From Xanthomonas campestris pv. badrii (GTDB lineage: Bacteria; Pseudomonadota; Gammaproteobacteria; Xanthomonadales; Xanthomonadaceae): a stretch of DNA of 64,000 nt. The DNA lies in the NCBI RefSeq assembly GCF_012848175.1, contig NZ_CP051651.1:1426001-1490000 (forward strand), in the 5' to 3' direction. The translations under genes and the position numbers were made by a program. The notes beneath the pieces are model-generated. The model had not been told where the DNA came from, made no database searches, and was given only the letters and a program-made list of their open reading frames with translations. Below, piece after piece: positions 1 to 8,460 of the stretch (its first letter is position 1; each line of letters opens with the position of its first letter).

Positions 1-22
1 GGCCTGGCAGCGGCTGGCTGAT

Positions 23-625
23 TCATGCGGCTTCCGATGTTGAGAGGTGGACATGGTTGCGAGTGGCGTCGCACAGACGGCTTTTCAAGCCTGCAAGCTG
101 ATCTGCAGGCACTTGCACGCGCAATGCCGCGCCATCGGCATCGAACCGCTCGTCCAGCTTGTCGGCATGGAAGGCGACCAAGGCGGCATGCACCAGCCCC
201 AGGTCGTCGAACCGACAGTGCAGATCGAGCAGCGTCAGTGCGATCAATGGCCGTCGCGTCGCCAGCCGCAGGCACTCGGCCGCAGTGCCGCCATAGGCGC
301 GCACCAACCCGCCGGCACCGAGCTTGATGCCGCCGTACCAACGGGTGACCACTACCACCACGCGATCGAAGCCCTGGCCATCGATCGCCGCCAGGATCGG
401 CCTGCCTGCCGTCCCGCTGGGCTCGCCATCGTCGCTGGAGCGGTACTCCTGCCCGAAGCGGTAGGCCCAGCAGTTGTGGGTGGCATCGGGTACCGACACG
501 CGCTGCACGATCTCCAGCGCCTGCGCGGGAGCCTCCAGTGCACCGGCGTGGGCCAGAAAGCGGCTGTGCTTGATGTCCAGGCTGTGGTGCGCGTCAGCGG
601 CAAGGGTATCGAGCATCGCCGTCAT
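23..625 (-). CDS. yigZ: YigZ/IMPACT family protein
   Basis: A 200-residue protein of the IMPACT/YigZ family, cytosolic and of uncertain biochemical role; relatives are linked to translation and ribosome-associated control. The N-terminal UPF0029 domain is clear: HSRFLAHAG near residue 20, NCWAYRFG near 55, and DDGEPSGTAGRPIL followed by VVVTRWYGGIKLGAGGLVRAY in the middle. The C-terminal DUF1949-like part is about 60 residues. The open frame extends further upstream, but that stretch is low-complexity and unlike the family, so the ATG at 625 is chosen; it gives the usual family length. The stop lies at 23-25, so the gene is complete. Confidence 0.88.
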   Translation of the reverse strand: MTAMLDTLAADAHHSLDIKHSRFLAHAGALEAPAQALEIVQRVSVPDATHNCWAYRFGQEYRSSDDGEPSGTAGRPILAAIDGQGFDRVVVVVTRWYGGIKLGAGGLVRAYGGTAAECLRLATRRPLIALTLLDLHCRFDDLGLVHAALVAFHADKLDERFDADGAALRVQVPADQLAGLKSRLCDATRNHVHLSTSEAA

Positions 626-863
626 TCTATGCGAGGCGGGGGTGACGGTTGCTGCGGGCCCGTCGTGACTGCGGTTACCAGCTCGCAGATCGGTGCGGTG
701 CTGGGTGCTGGTGCTGCGGTGGCTCTGCAGTGAGGCTGCGGCAATGCAGTTGCTGGGCGGCAGCGCTGCTGCGGATGCCGCTGCGGTGACGCGCGCAGTG
801 CATGCATCCGCACACTGTCGCAATGCCGCTGCGTTGGGCGCAGACGAGCTTACCGGCCGACGT

Positions 864-1457
864 TTACACCAGGGTAGAGCGGCGCTTCTCGTCGATCCAC
901 TTGGAGGCCTGGGCCGGCGTGTAATGCTGCATCCATTCCAGCATTTGCTCGATGTCGCTGCCATACCACAGGTCGGTGCGCTGGTCCGGGTGCAGGAAGC
1001 GCTCTTCCACCATGCGATCGATCATGCCGATCAGCGGCGCGTAGAAATGTTCGATATCCAGGAAGGCGCAGGGCTTGTTGCCGATGCCGAGCTGGCGCCA
1101 GGTCAGCATTTCGAAGATCTCCTCCATGGTGCCGAAGCCGCCGGGCAGGGCAACGAAGGCGTCGGAGAGTTCGAACATGCGCATCTTGCGCTCGTGCATG
1201 GAGCCGACGATCTCCAGCGTGGTCAGCCCGCGGTGCGCCACTTCCCAATCGGCCAATTGCTGCGGAATCACCCCGGTCACTTCGCCACCGGCGGCCAGCA
1301 CCGCATTGGCCACCGTGCCCATCAGTCCGACATTGCCACCACCGTAGACCAGGCGCAGGCCTTGTGCAGCAATGCGCGTGCCCAAGGCAGTGGCGCGTTC
1401 GGCATAGGCCGGTTTGTTGCCGGCGTTGGAGCCGCAGTAGACGCAGATGCTTTTCAT
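864..1457 (-). CDS. LOG family phosphoribohydrolase (TIGR00730)
   Basis: A 197-residue cytosolic protein of the LOG family, often misnamed lysine decarboxylase. Family members hydrolyse cytokinin riboside 5'-monophosphates or related nucleotides to the free base. The diagnostic PGGFGTMEE motif lies near residue 100, preceded by the SMHERKMRM segment, and the N-terminus ICVYCGSNAGNKPAYAE is typical. In a plant pathogen a cytokinin-activating role is attractive, but many housekeeping nucleosidases share this fold, so the substrate is inference. The heptad repeat G-arm begins one base upstream of the start codon, so the 5' leader is made of that repeat. Confidence 0.88.
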   Translation of the reverse strand: MKSICVYCGSNAGNKPAYAERATALGTRIAAQGLRLVYGGGNVGLMGTVANAVLAAGGEVTGVIPQQLADWEVAHRGLTTLEIVGSMHERKMRMFELSDAFVALPGGFGTMEEIFEMLTWRQLGIGNKPCAFLDIEHFYAPLIGMIDRMVEERFLHPDQRTDLWYGSDIEQMLEWMQHYTPAQASKWIDEKRRSTLV

Positions 1458-1676
1458 GGGATTCGGGATTCGGGATTGGGGATTAGGGATTGGTAAAAGC
1501 GGGCGCGCGCTGCGTCGATGCCATCCAGAGGCCCGCCCAGATGAACTTTGCAGGATCTTTTTGACTGTGCCTGAAAAACATAACGCCGGGTCTTAGCCCG
1601 GCGTCATGTCCTTGCCGGGAAAGGATCAGGCTAGGGAGTCGTTTACGAATCCCCACTCCCGAATCCCAAATCCCGG
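1458..1676. repeat. Inverted pair of G-rich heptad repeats, copy 1
   Basis: Positions 1458-1493 hold five GGGATT-type units on the plus strand. Positions 1647-1676 hold the complementary C-rich units (AATCCC type). Together they form an inverted pair around about 150 bp that contains the lpd terminator. Such GGG-heptads are known to be abundant in Xanthomonas and can form G-quadruplexes in vitro; a function here is not shown. Confidence 0.8.
1574..1604 (-). terminator. Intrinsic terminator after lpd
   Basis: Read on the minus strand, ACGCCGGG at 1604-1597 pairs with CCCGGCGT at 1590-1583 across a six-base loop and is followed by TATGTTTTT. It lies about 75 bases downstream of the lpd stop and fits the end of the sucAB-lpd transcript. 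Confidence 0.75.
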
Positions 1677-1678
1677 CC

Positions 1679-3115
1679 TCAGTTAGCCTTATGGATCGCC
1701 CGCTTGCTGACCGCCATCGCGGCGTCGTGGATCGCTTCGGACAGCGTCGGATGCGCGTGGCAGATGCGTGCCAGGTCATCGGCCGAGCCGTTGAATTCCA
1801 TCGTCAGCACGCCTTCGTGCACCAGCTCGGACACGCCCACGCCCACCAGGTGCATGCCCAGCACGCGGTCGGTTTCGGCATCGGCGATCACCTTGACGAA
1901 GCCGGCCGGCTCGCCCATGGCCACCGCGCGGCCGATCGCCGCGAACGGGAAGCTGCCGGCCTTGTAGGCGACGCCCTCGGCCTTCAGCTGCTGCTCGGTC
2001 TTGCCGACCCAGGCAATTTCCGGCTCGGTGTAGATGACCCACGGAATGGTGTCGAAGTTGACGTGGCCGGGCAGGCCGGCGATCAGTTCGGCCACCGCGA
2101 TGCCTTCCTCGAAGCCCTTGTGCGCCAGCATCGGGCCGCGCACGCAGTCGCCGATCGCCCACACGCCATCCACGCCGGTGTGGCAATGCCCATCGACCTC
2201 GATCTGGCCGCGGTCGGTGACCTTGACCCCGGTGCCCTCGGCCAGCAGGTTCTTGGTCGCGGCCTTGCGGCCCACGGCCACCAGCAGCTTGTCCACGGTC
2301 AGGGTCTGCTCGCCGGCCGCGTCGGTGTAGCTCAGCACCACCTGCTTGGCGTCGCCGCTGCCGGTGATCTCGGTCTTGCCGACCTTGGCGCCCAGCTTGA
2401 TGTCCAGACCCTGCTTCTTGAATTCCTTCAGCGCGGTCTTGGCCACTTCGGCATCGGCCAGCGCCAGGAAGTCCGGCAACGCTTCGAGGATGGTGACCTC
2501 GGCGCCCAGGCGCTTCCACACGCTGCCCAGCTCCAGGCCGATCACGCCGGCGCCGATGACCGCCAGGCGCTTGGGCACCGCAGTGAAGTCCAGGCCGCCG
2601 ACGTTGTCGACGATGGTGTCGCCATCGAACTTGGCGAACGGCAGTTCGATCGATTCCGAGCCGGCCGCCAGGATCACGTTGGTGCCCTTGAGCTCGATCT
2701 CGCCGCCTTCGTGCTGGGTGACCTTGACGATGTTGCCCGGCTGCAGCTGGCCGAACCCGTAGTACGGGGTGATCTTGTTGGCCTTGAACAGCATCGCGAT
2801 GCCGCCGGTGAACTGCTTCACGATCTTGTCCTTGCGGCCGATCATCGTGGGCACGTCCATCTTGGCGTCGTTGAAGCTGATGCCGTGGTCGCCGAACAGG
2901 TGACCCATGTTCCAGAACTGGCGCGAGGAATCCAGCAGCGCCTTGGACGGAATGCAGCCCACGCGCAGGCAGGTACCGCCGAGCGCCGGCTTGCCGTCCT
3001 TGCCGAGTGCCGCGTCGATGCAGGCGACCTTCATGCCCAGCTGGGCCGCGCGAATCGCCGCGTGATAGCCGGCCGGGCCAGCACCGATGACGACGACGTC
3101 GAATTGTTCGCTCAT
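1679..3115 (-). CDS. lpdA: Dihydrolipoyl dehydrogenase (E3)
   Basis: A 478-residue flavoprotein that reoxidises dihydrolipoamide with NAD+ as the E3 subunit of 2-oxo acid dehydrogenase complexes. The N-terminal FAD site is VVIGAGPAGYHAAIRAA. The redox disulfide is in GGTCLRVGCIPSK (Cys49 and Cys54). The NAD-binding GxGxxG is VIGAGVIGLELGSVW near residue 190. The FAD-contacting AIGDCVRGPMLAHKG lies near 320, and the C-terminal HAHPTLSEA supplies the His-Glu pair. It follows sucA and sucB on the same strand, so it most likely serves the 2-oxoglutarate complex; a shared role with pyruvate dehydrogenase is possible. Length is normal for the family. Confidence 0.97.
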   Translation of the reverse strand: MSEQFDVVVIGAGPAGYHAAIRAAQLGMKVACIDAALGKDGKPALGGTCLRVGCIPSKALLDSSRQFWNMGHLFGDHGISFNDAKMDVPTMIGRKDKIVKQFTGGIAMLFKANKITPYYGFGQLQPGNIVKVTQHEGGEIELKGTNVILAAGSESIELPFAKFDGDTIVDNVGGLDFTAVPKRLAVIGAGVIGLELGSVWKRLGAEVTILEALPDFLALADAEVAKTALKEFKKQGLDIKLGAKVGKTEITGSGDAKQVVLSYTDAAGEQTLTVDKLLVAVGRKAATKNLLAEGTGVKVTDRGQIEVDGHCHTGVDGVWAIGDCVRGPMLAHKGFEEGIAVAELIAGLPGHVNFDTIPWVIYTEPEIAWVGKTEQQLKAEGVAYKAGSFPFAAIGRAVAMGEPAGFVKVIADAETDRVLGMHLVGVGVSELVHEGVLTMEFNGSADDLARICHAHPTLSEAIHDAAMAVSKRAIHKAN

Positions 3116-3126
3116 TTCATTTGCTC

Positions 3127-3258
3127 ACGGGAATGGGGAATAGGGAATGGAGAATCGCAGCAGCGCATGCGCCTGTCGCGTCCCATCCAGGTCCAGGCGG
3201 GAATGGAGCGGTCGATGGGTGCTTGTCCCATTCCCGACTCTCCATTCCCGATTCCCGG
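3127..3258. repeat. Inverted pair of G-rich heptad repeats, copy 2
   Basis: GGGAAT-type units at 3127-3157 and the complementary ATTCCC-type units at 3227-3258 fill almost all of the gap between lpd and sucB. The element sits inside the operon, three bases past the sucB stop (minus strand), and could fold into a long imperfect hairpin in the mRNA. Confidence 0.8.
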
Positions 3259-3261
3259 CGC

Positions 3262-4476
3262 TTACAGACCGAACAACATCCGGCCCGGGTTTTCCAGCTG
3301 ATTCTTGATGTCCACCAGGAACTGCACCGAATCCTTGCCGTCGATGATGCGGTGGTCGTAGGACAGCGCCAGGTACATCATCGGGGCGATCACGACCTGG
3401 CCGTTCTCGGCGATCGGACGCTCCTTGATCGCGTGCATGCCCAGGATGGCGCTCTGCGGCGGGTTGATGATCGGGGTCGACAGCAGCGAGCCGAAGGTGC
3501 CGCCGTTGGTGATGGTGAAGGTGCCGCCCTGCAGGTCGTCCAGGCCCAGCTTGCCGGCGCGCGCCTTGGCGGCGTAGTCGGCGATGCCCTGTTCGACGTC
3601 GGCGAACGACTGGCGCTCGACGTTGCGCAGCACCGGCGTGACCAGGCCCTTGTCGGTGGACACCGCGATCGAGATGTCGCTGTAGCCGTGATAGATGATG
3701 TCGTCGCCGTCGATCGAGGCGTTGACCAGCGGGAAGCGCTGCAGCGCGTTGGCGGCGGCCTTGACGAAGAAGCTCATGAAACCGAGCTTGATGCCGTGCG
3801 CCTTCTGGAACTCGTCCTGCAGTTCCTTGCGTGCGGCCGACACCTTGGCCAGGTTCACTTCGTTGAAGGTGGTCAGCATCGCGGTGGAGTTCTTGGACTC
3901 CATCAGACGCTTGGCGATGGTCTTGCGCACGCGGGTCATCGGCACGCGCTCTTCCGGGCGGGCGCCCGAGGCCTTGCCCACGCCGCCGGCCTTGGCGAAG
4001 TTGACGATGTCTTCCTTGGTCACCGCACCGCGACGGCCGGTGCCTTCGACCTGCGACGGATCCACGCCCTGGGTGATCGCGGAGAACCGCGCACCCGGGG
4101 GCAGGGCATCGGCAGCGGACTTGGACGCAGCAGCTGGCGCGGCGGCGGCGGCCGGTGCCGGAGCAGCGGCCGGCGCAGCAGCGGCAGGCGCCGGTGCGTC
4201 GGCCTTCCTCTCTTCGGCGGGCGCGGCAGCGGCCACGGCGCCTTCTTCGATGATCGCCAGGATCTGGTTGCTGGTGACCGTGCTGCCGGTGTCGAACTTG
4301 ATTTCCTTCAATACGCCATCGACCGGCGAAGGAACTTCCAGCACGACCTTGTCGGTTTCCAGGTCGACCAGATTCTCGTCGCGCTTGACCGCTTCGCCGG
4401 CCTTCTTGTGCCAGCTGGCGATGGTGGCGTCGGAAACGGATTCGGGCAGTACCGGAACTTTGACTTCGGTGGCCAT
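3262..4476 (-). CDS. sucB: Dihydrolipoyllysine succinyltransferase (E2) of 2-oxoglutarate dehydrogenase
   Basis: A 404-residue E2 core protein that passes the succinyl group from E1 to CoA. The lipoyl domain spans about residues 1-75, with the lipoylated lysine in ETDKVV (Lys43). An Ala/Pro-rich linker (about 85-115) follows, then the peripheral-subunit-binding domain (about 120-155), then the catalytic domain ending with [12 protein letters not shown], which carries the HxxxDG active site. It is cotranscribed with sucA (42-bp gap) and followed by lpd. The start ATG at 4476 gives the canonical [14 protein letters not shown]-terminus. Confidence 0.97.
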   Translation of the reverse strand: MATEVKVPVLPESVSDATIASWHKKAGEAVKRDENLVDLETDKVVLEVPSPVDGVLKEIKFDTGSTVTSNQILAIIEEGAVAAAAPAEERKADAPAPAAAAPAAAPAPAAAAAPAAASKSAADALPPGARFSAITQGVDPSQVEGTGRRGAVTKEDIVNFAKAGGVGKASGARPEERVPMTRVRKTIAKRLMESKNSTAMLTTFNEVNLAKVSAARKELQDEFQKAHGIKLGFMSFFVKAAANALQRFPLVNASIDGDDIIYHGYSDISIAVSTDKGLVTPVLRNVERQSFADVEQGIADYAAKARAGKLGLDDLQGGTFTITNGGTFGSLLSTPIINPPQSAILGMHAIKERPIAENGQVVIAPMMYLALSYDHRIIDGKDSVQFLVDIKNQLENPGRMLFGL

Positions 4477-4518
4477 TCGGGGAGCGTCCTAGGGTTTTCG
4501 TTCTTTGGGGAAGAGGAG

Positions 4519-7347
4519 TTATTCAGCGACTTGGTCGTTGAACGGATTGAGCAGCGCATCGGCGACCAGCTTCTGCTGTTCGACGATGTGGTCGGCCATG
4601 TGGCCGGCGGCAGGCGAGGGCGAACGGGCACGGCCGGCGTAATGCAGGCTCTGACCGCCGGCCAGGCAGAAGTTCAGATGGTGGCGGATCTGGTACCACG
4701 CGCCCTGGTTCTGCGGTTCTTCCTGGCACCACACCACGTCGGTGGCATTGGCATAGCCCTTAAGCTCGGCCGCCAGCTGCGCACGCGGGAACGGATACAG
4801 CTGCTCGATGCGCACGATGGCGACATCGTCCTGGCCACGCTTGGTCTGGTCTTCGAGCAGGTCGTAATAGACCTTGCCCGAGCACAGCACCACACGCTTG
4901 ACCTTGGCCGCGTCGGCCTTGGCATCCGGGATCAGGTGCTGGAACTGCCCGTCGGCCAGTTCCTCCAGGCTCGACACCGCCAGCTTGTGGCGCAGCAGCG
5001 ACTTGGGCGTCATCACCACCAGCGGCTTGCGGGTGGTCATGCGCATCTGGCGGCGGATCATGTGGAAGCACTGCGCCGGGGTAGTCGGCACGCAGACCAG
5101 CATGTTCTCCAGCGCGCACAGCTGCAGGAAGCGCTCCAGGCGCGCGGAGCTATGCTCCGGGCCCTGGCCTTCGTAGCCGTGCGGCAGGAACAGCGACAGA
5201 CCGGCGATGCGGCCCCACTTGGCTTCGCCGGCGGCGATGAACTGGTCGATCACCACCTGCGCGCCGTTGGCGAAGTCGCCGAACTGCGCTTCCCAGATGC
5301 ACAGCGCATTCGGGTCGGTGGTGGAGTAACCGTATTCGAAGCCCATCACCGCTTCTTCGCTCAGCAGCGAGTCGATGACGGTGGCGTCTTCGGGGTTCTG
5401 CACCAGCTGGCGCAGCGGCAGGTAATAGTTGTCGGTCTTCTGGTCATGCAGGATGGCGTGACGGTGGAAGAACGTGCCGCGGCCGGCGTCCTGGCCGACC
5501 AGACGCAGCTTGTGACCTTCGGCCAGCAAGGTGGCGTAGGCCAGGTTCTCGGCGAAGCCCCAGTCGCCAAGCTGGTCGCCTGCCGCCATCTTGACGCGAT
5601 CTTCGTAGATCTTCGCCACGCGGGCATGCAGCTCGACGCCCTCGGGGATGGTGGTGATCAGCTTGGCCAGGCGGTCCAGCTGCTCGCGCTTGACGCGGGT
5701 GTCCACCGGATCGGCGGCGGTGCCGACCAGATACCTGGACCAGTCGATGGCGAATTCGTCCGGCTTGCGCTTGGCCAGTTCGGTGGTGTATTCGCCCGAA
5801 TCGAGCTTGTTGCGGTAGCCGTCCACCAGCGCCTTGGCCTCGTCGGCGCTCAGCACGCCGTCGCTTTCCAGCTTGGCGGCATACAGCTCGCGGGTGGTCT
5901 TGTGCTTGCGGATGGTCTGGTACATCACCGGCTGGGTCGCTGCCGGTTCGTCGGCCTCGTTATGGCCCCAACGGCGGTAGCAGACCAGGTCGATGACCAC
6001 GTCCTTCTTGAACTGCTGGCGGAATTCGTAGGCCAGCTTGGACACGAACATCACCGCGTCCGGGTCGTCGCCGTTCACGTGGAAGACCGGTGCGCCGATC
6101 ATCTTGGCCACGTCCGTGCAGTACAGCGTGGAGCGGGCATCGTCGCGGGTGCTGGTGGTGAAGCCGATCTGGTTGTTGACCACGATGTGCACGGTGCCGC
6201 CGACCGCGAAACCGCGCGCCTGCGACATCTGGAACAGTTCCATCACCACGCCCTGGCCTGCGAATGCGGCGTCGCCATGGATCAGGATCGGCAGCACGGC
6301 CTTGCGCTCGGCATCGCCGAAGCGCTCCTGGCGCGAACGCACGCTGCCGACCACGACCGGGTCGACGATTTCCAGGTGCGAGGGATTGAACGCCAGTGCC
6401 AGGTGCACCTGCTTGTCGCCGCCGACTGCGATATCGGCCGAGAAACCCATGTGGTACTTGACGTCGCCAGTGTGCGCGCGGTCGTCATGGGCATGCTCGA
6501 ACTTGCCTTCGAATTCGTCGAACAGCTTGCGCGGGTTCTTGCCCAGCGTATTGACCAGCACGTTGAGACGGCCGCGGTGGGCCATGCCGATCACGATGTC
6601 CTTGACCTGGTCATTGCCGGACTGGCGAATGATCTCGTCCATCATCGGGATCAGCGAATCGCCGCCTTCCAGCGAGAAGCGCTTCTGGCCGACGTACTTG
6701 GTGTGCAGGTAGCGCTCCAGGCCTTCGGCGGCGGTGAGCCGCTCCAGGGTGCGCTTGCGGCTGGCCGCATCGCCGGCAATCTTGCCGCCGGCATCTTCCA
6801 GGCGACGGTAGATCCACTGGCGCTGGTCGAATTCCTGGATGTGCATGAATTCGGCGCCGATGGTGCTGGCGTAGGTCGCCTTCAGGCGCACCAGCAGGTC
6901 CTTCAGCTTCATGCGCGGCTGGCCACCGATGCCGCCGGTGCTGAACTCGCTGTCCAGATCGGCCGGGGACAGGCTATGGAACGGCAGGTCCAGATCGGGC
7001 GGATTGACCGGCGGGACCAGGCCCAGCGGGTCGAGCTGCGCGCCCAGGTGACCGCGCGCGCGGTAAGCGGTGATCAGGCGGCCGACGTTGCGCTCGCGCT
7101 CGTCGCTGGCCGCGGCGCCGGTTCCGGCATGGGCGGCCTGCCTGGAGGCAGAAAGAATGTGGGCGATGGCGGCCGAATGCGGCACATCACCGGCATCGCG
7201 ACCCTTGAAGCCGTCGAAATAACTCCTCCACTTCGGATCGACACTGTCCGGGGCGACGAGGTACTGCTCGTACAGATCCTCGATGTAGGCGGCGTTGCCG
7301 CCGGCGAGCTGCGATGACTGCGCGAAGTGCTTTAGGAGATTATCCAC
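4519..7347 (-). CDS. sucA: 2-oxoglutarate dehydrogenase E1 component
   Basis: A 942-residue thiamine diphosphate enzyme that decarboxylates 2-oxoglutarate and succinylates the lipoyl group of SucB. The N-terminus DNLLKHFAQSSQLAGGNA and the segment YIEDLYEQYLVAPDSVDPKW are family-typical. The TPP region contains IVIGMAHRGRLNVL and HGDAAFAGQGVV. The C-terminal half carries the transketolase-like domain, with HGYEGQGPEHSSARLERFLQ. I take the GTG at 7347 as the start because the protein then matches family length and N-terminus; upstream codons look like leader. No strong Shine-Dalgarno is visible. First gene of sucA-sucB-lpd. Confidence 0.96.
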   Translation of the reverse strand: MDNLLKHFAQSSQLAGGNAAYIEDLYEQYLVAPDSVDPKWRSYFDGFKGRDAGDVPHSAAIAHILSASRQAAHAGTGAAASDERERNVGRLITAYRARGHLGAQLDPLGLVPPVNPPDLDLPFHSLSPADLDSEFSTGGIGGQPRMKLKDLLVRLKATYASTIGAEFMHIQEFDQRQWIYRRLEDAGGKIAGDAASRKRTLERLTAAEGLERYLHTKYVGQKRFSLEGGDSLIPMMDEIIRQSGNDQVKDIVIGMAHRGRLNVLVNTLGKNPRKLFDEFEGKFEHAHDDRAHTGDVKYHMGFSADIAVGGDKQVHLALAFNPSHLEIVDPVVVGSVRSRQERFGDAERKAVLPILIHGDAAFAGQGVVMELFQMSQARGFAVGGTVHIVVNNQIGFTTSTRDDARSTLYCTDVAKMIGAPVFHVNGDDPDAVMFVSKLAYEFRQQFKKDVVIDLVCYRRWGHNEADEPAATQPVMYQTIRKHKTTRELYAAKLESDGVLSADEAKALVDGYRNKLDSGEYTTELAKRKPDEFAIDWSRYLVGTAADPVDTRVKREQLDRLAKLITTIPEGVELHARVAKIYEDRVKMAAGDQLGDWGFAENLAYATLLAEGHKLRLVGQDAGRGTFFHRHAILHDQKTDNYYLPLRQLVQNPEDATVIDSLLSEEAVMGFEYGYSTTDPNALCIWEAQFGDFANGAQVVIDQFIAAGEAKWGRIAGLSLFLPHGYEGQGPEHSSARLERFLQLCALENMLVCVPTTPAQCFHMIRRQMRMTTRKPLVVMTPKSLLRHKLAVSSLEELADGQFQHLIPDAKADAAKVKRVVLCSGKVYYDLLEDQTKRGQDDVAIVRIEQLYPFPRAQLAAELKGYANATDVVWCQEEPQNQGAWYQIRHHLNFCLAGGQSLHYAGRARSPSPAAGHMADHIVEQQKLVADALLNPFNDQVAE

Positions 7348-7427
7348 GATGGTAAGTCGGGTCTGCTGTGGGGATGATTGTGCGGAAGCGGCAGGGCAGG
7401 ATGCCGTGTCGGTCGGTCTCAAATCTC

Positions 7428-7460
7428 AAAAAATTATACCCCCTTGCGCTTGTGAGGGGG
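7428..7460 (-). terminator. Intrinsic terminator upstream of sucA
   Basis: On the minus strand CCCCCT (7460-7455) pairs with AGGGGG (7444-7439), followed by TATAATTTTTT. It lies about 70 bases after the stop of the GNAT gene and probably ends the roxA-GNAT transcript before sucA. The TATAAT in the tail could also act as a -10 box for sucA, but no matching -35 is seen. Confidence 0.65.
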
Positions 7461-7527
7461 CGTATGCGAGCTGACCGGCGGGGTAGACCACTGACGCGCG
7501 CGCCTACGTGCGAAGGGCCTTGCGGCA

Positions 7528-8460
7528 TCAGATGCCGAGCGCGCGCGGTTCGTTCCAAAGTGCGCTGCGCTCCCATATCTGCGCGAATTCGCGCTCCAGC
7601 TGGCGGCTGCGGGCCGCGCCGGACAGCCAGGTTTCGCCGTCGTCGTAGCGATGACCTGTTGGACGAAAGTAGTAGGCGTCGTCGCCGACCACGTAGGCTG
7701 ACGCATAGCTGGTATCGACCGGGTCGCTGACCGCGCGGAACCGGAACACGCTGGGCAGGCGTTGCGCCAGGCGCAGCATCGCGCTGCTGCTGGCAGTGGC
7801 GCTGGCGGTGTCCTGCACCAGGACCTGAACCCGCTTGTCGTGGCGGGCGGTGGCGAAGCGGCGCAATGCGTCCAGCACCGCGGCGTTGTCGAACAGCGGT
7901 GGATCCAGTGCGCGGGTATAGATCAGTACCTGCCGGCGCGCGCTGCACAGCAGGCCGGTGGTGGCGGCCAGGGCGGCACCCAGGGTGTCCACTGCCATCG
8001 GGCCGTCGAGCCGGCGATGGACCGGCGTGCCGGGTGGATCGCCGGCATCGACGCTGCGGTCCGCTGACAGGTCCGCAGCGCCGTCGGGAAGAAACCCCTG
8101 GCGTGCGAAGAGCGCCTCGGCGCCTGCGGTGACGCGGGCCTGCAGGCGTGGCCAGCCACGCTGGGCGGCGTTGGCCACGGCGGCGGCGAGCAGCTGGTCG
8201 GACAGGCCGCGGCGGCGCCAGTCCGGCAGCAGGCCGAGCCGGTCGATGCGCCGGTCCGGGGTCAGCCGGACCGATGCGACCAGTTGGCCCTCCTCGGTCC
8301 GCGCGGCCAGGTGCAGGCTGAGCGGGTCCAGCGCGTCCCACTCGGTCTCGGCCGGATCGCCCGGGGCCGCGCTGCCCCAGGCCAGGCGCAGCGCACGCAG
8401 GGCAGCGGCGTCTTCAGCCAGGTCCAGCGACACGATCCGTGGCCTGCCATGCGGGCTCAT
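7528..8460 (-). CDS. GNAT N-acetyltransferase with C-terminal DUF7931-like domain
   Basis: A 310-residue two-part protein. The N-terminal half (about 1-150) is a GNAT acetyltransferase fold: LVASVRLTPDRRIDRLGLLPDWRRRGLSDQLL contains the R/Q-x-x-G-x-G/A acetyl-CoA signature in the form WRRRGLS. The C-terminal half (about 165-305) has a stretch like the DUF7931 domain found fused to GNATs in gammaproteobacteria (LLCSARRQVLIYTRALDPPLFD, then YYFRPTGHRYDDGETWL). Substrate unknown. Its ATG overlaps the stop of the upstream hydroxylase gene by 4 bp, so the two are translationally coupled. The protein modified by the hydroxylase and the acetylation target may be related, but that is speculation. Confidence 0.75.
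   Translation of the reverse strand: MSPHGRPRIVSLDLAEDAAALRALRLAWGSAAPGDPAETEWDALDPLSLHLAARTEEGQLVASVRLTPDRRIDRLGLLPDWRRRGLSDQLLAAAVANAAQRGWPRLQARVTAGAEALFARQGFLPDGAADLSADRSVDAGDPPGTPVHRRLDGPMAVDTLGAALAATTGLLCSARRQVLIYTRALDPPLFDNAAVLDALRRFATARHDKRVQVLVQDTASATASSSAMLRLAQRLPSVFRFRAVSDPVDTSYASAYVVGDDAYYFRPTGHRYDDGETWLSGAARSRQLEREFAQIWERSALWNEPRALGI

Noticed and set aside
1458..1676. Heptad repeats as a CRISPR array
   Set aside because: Units are 7 bp without spacers of fixed length; they are G-rich heptads in inverted order.
3121..7317. Very long plus-strand open frame opposite sucA, sucB and lpd
   Set aside because: It is a shadow created by GC-rich third positions of strongly conserved genes on the other strand, and its translation has no family resemblance.
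7434..7439. TATAAT as a sigma-70 promoter for sucA
   Set aside because: It sits in the tail of a terminator and no -35 box is found at 16-18 bp, so no promoter is called.
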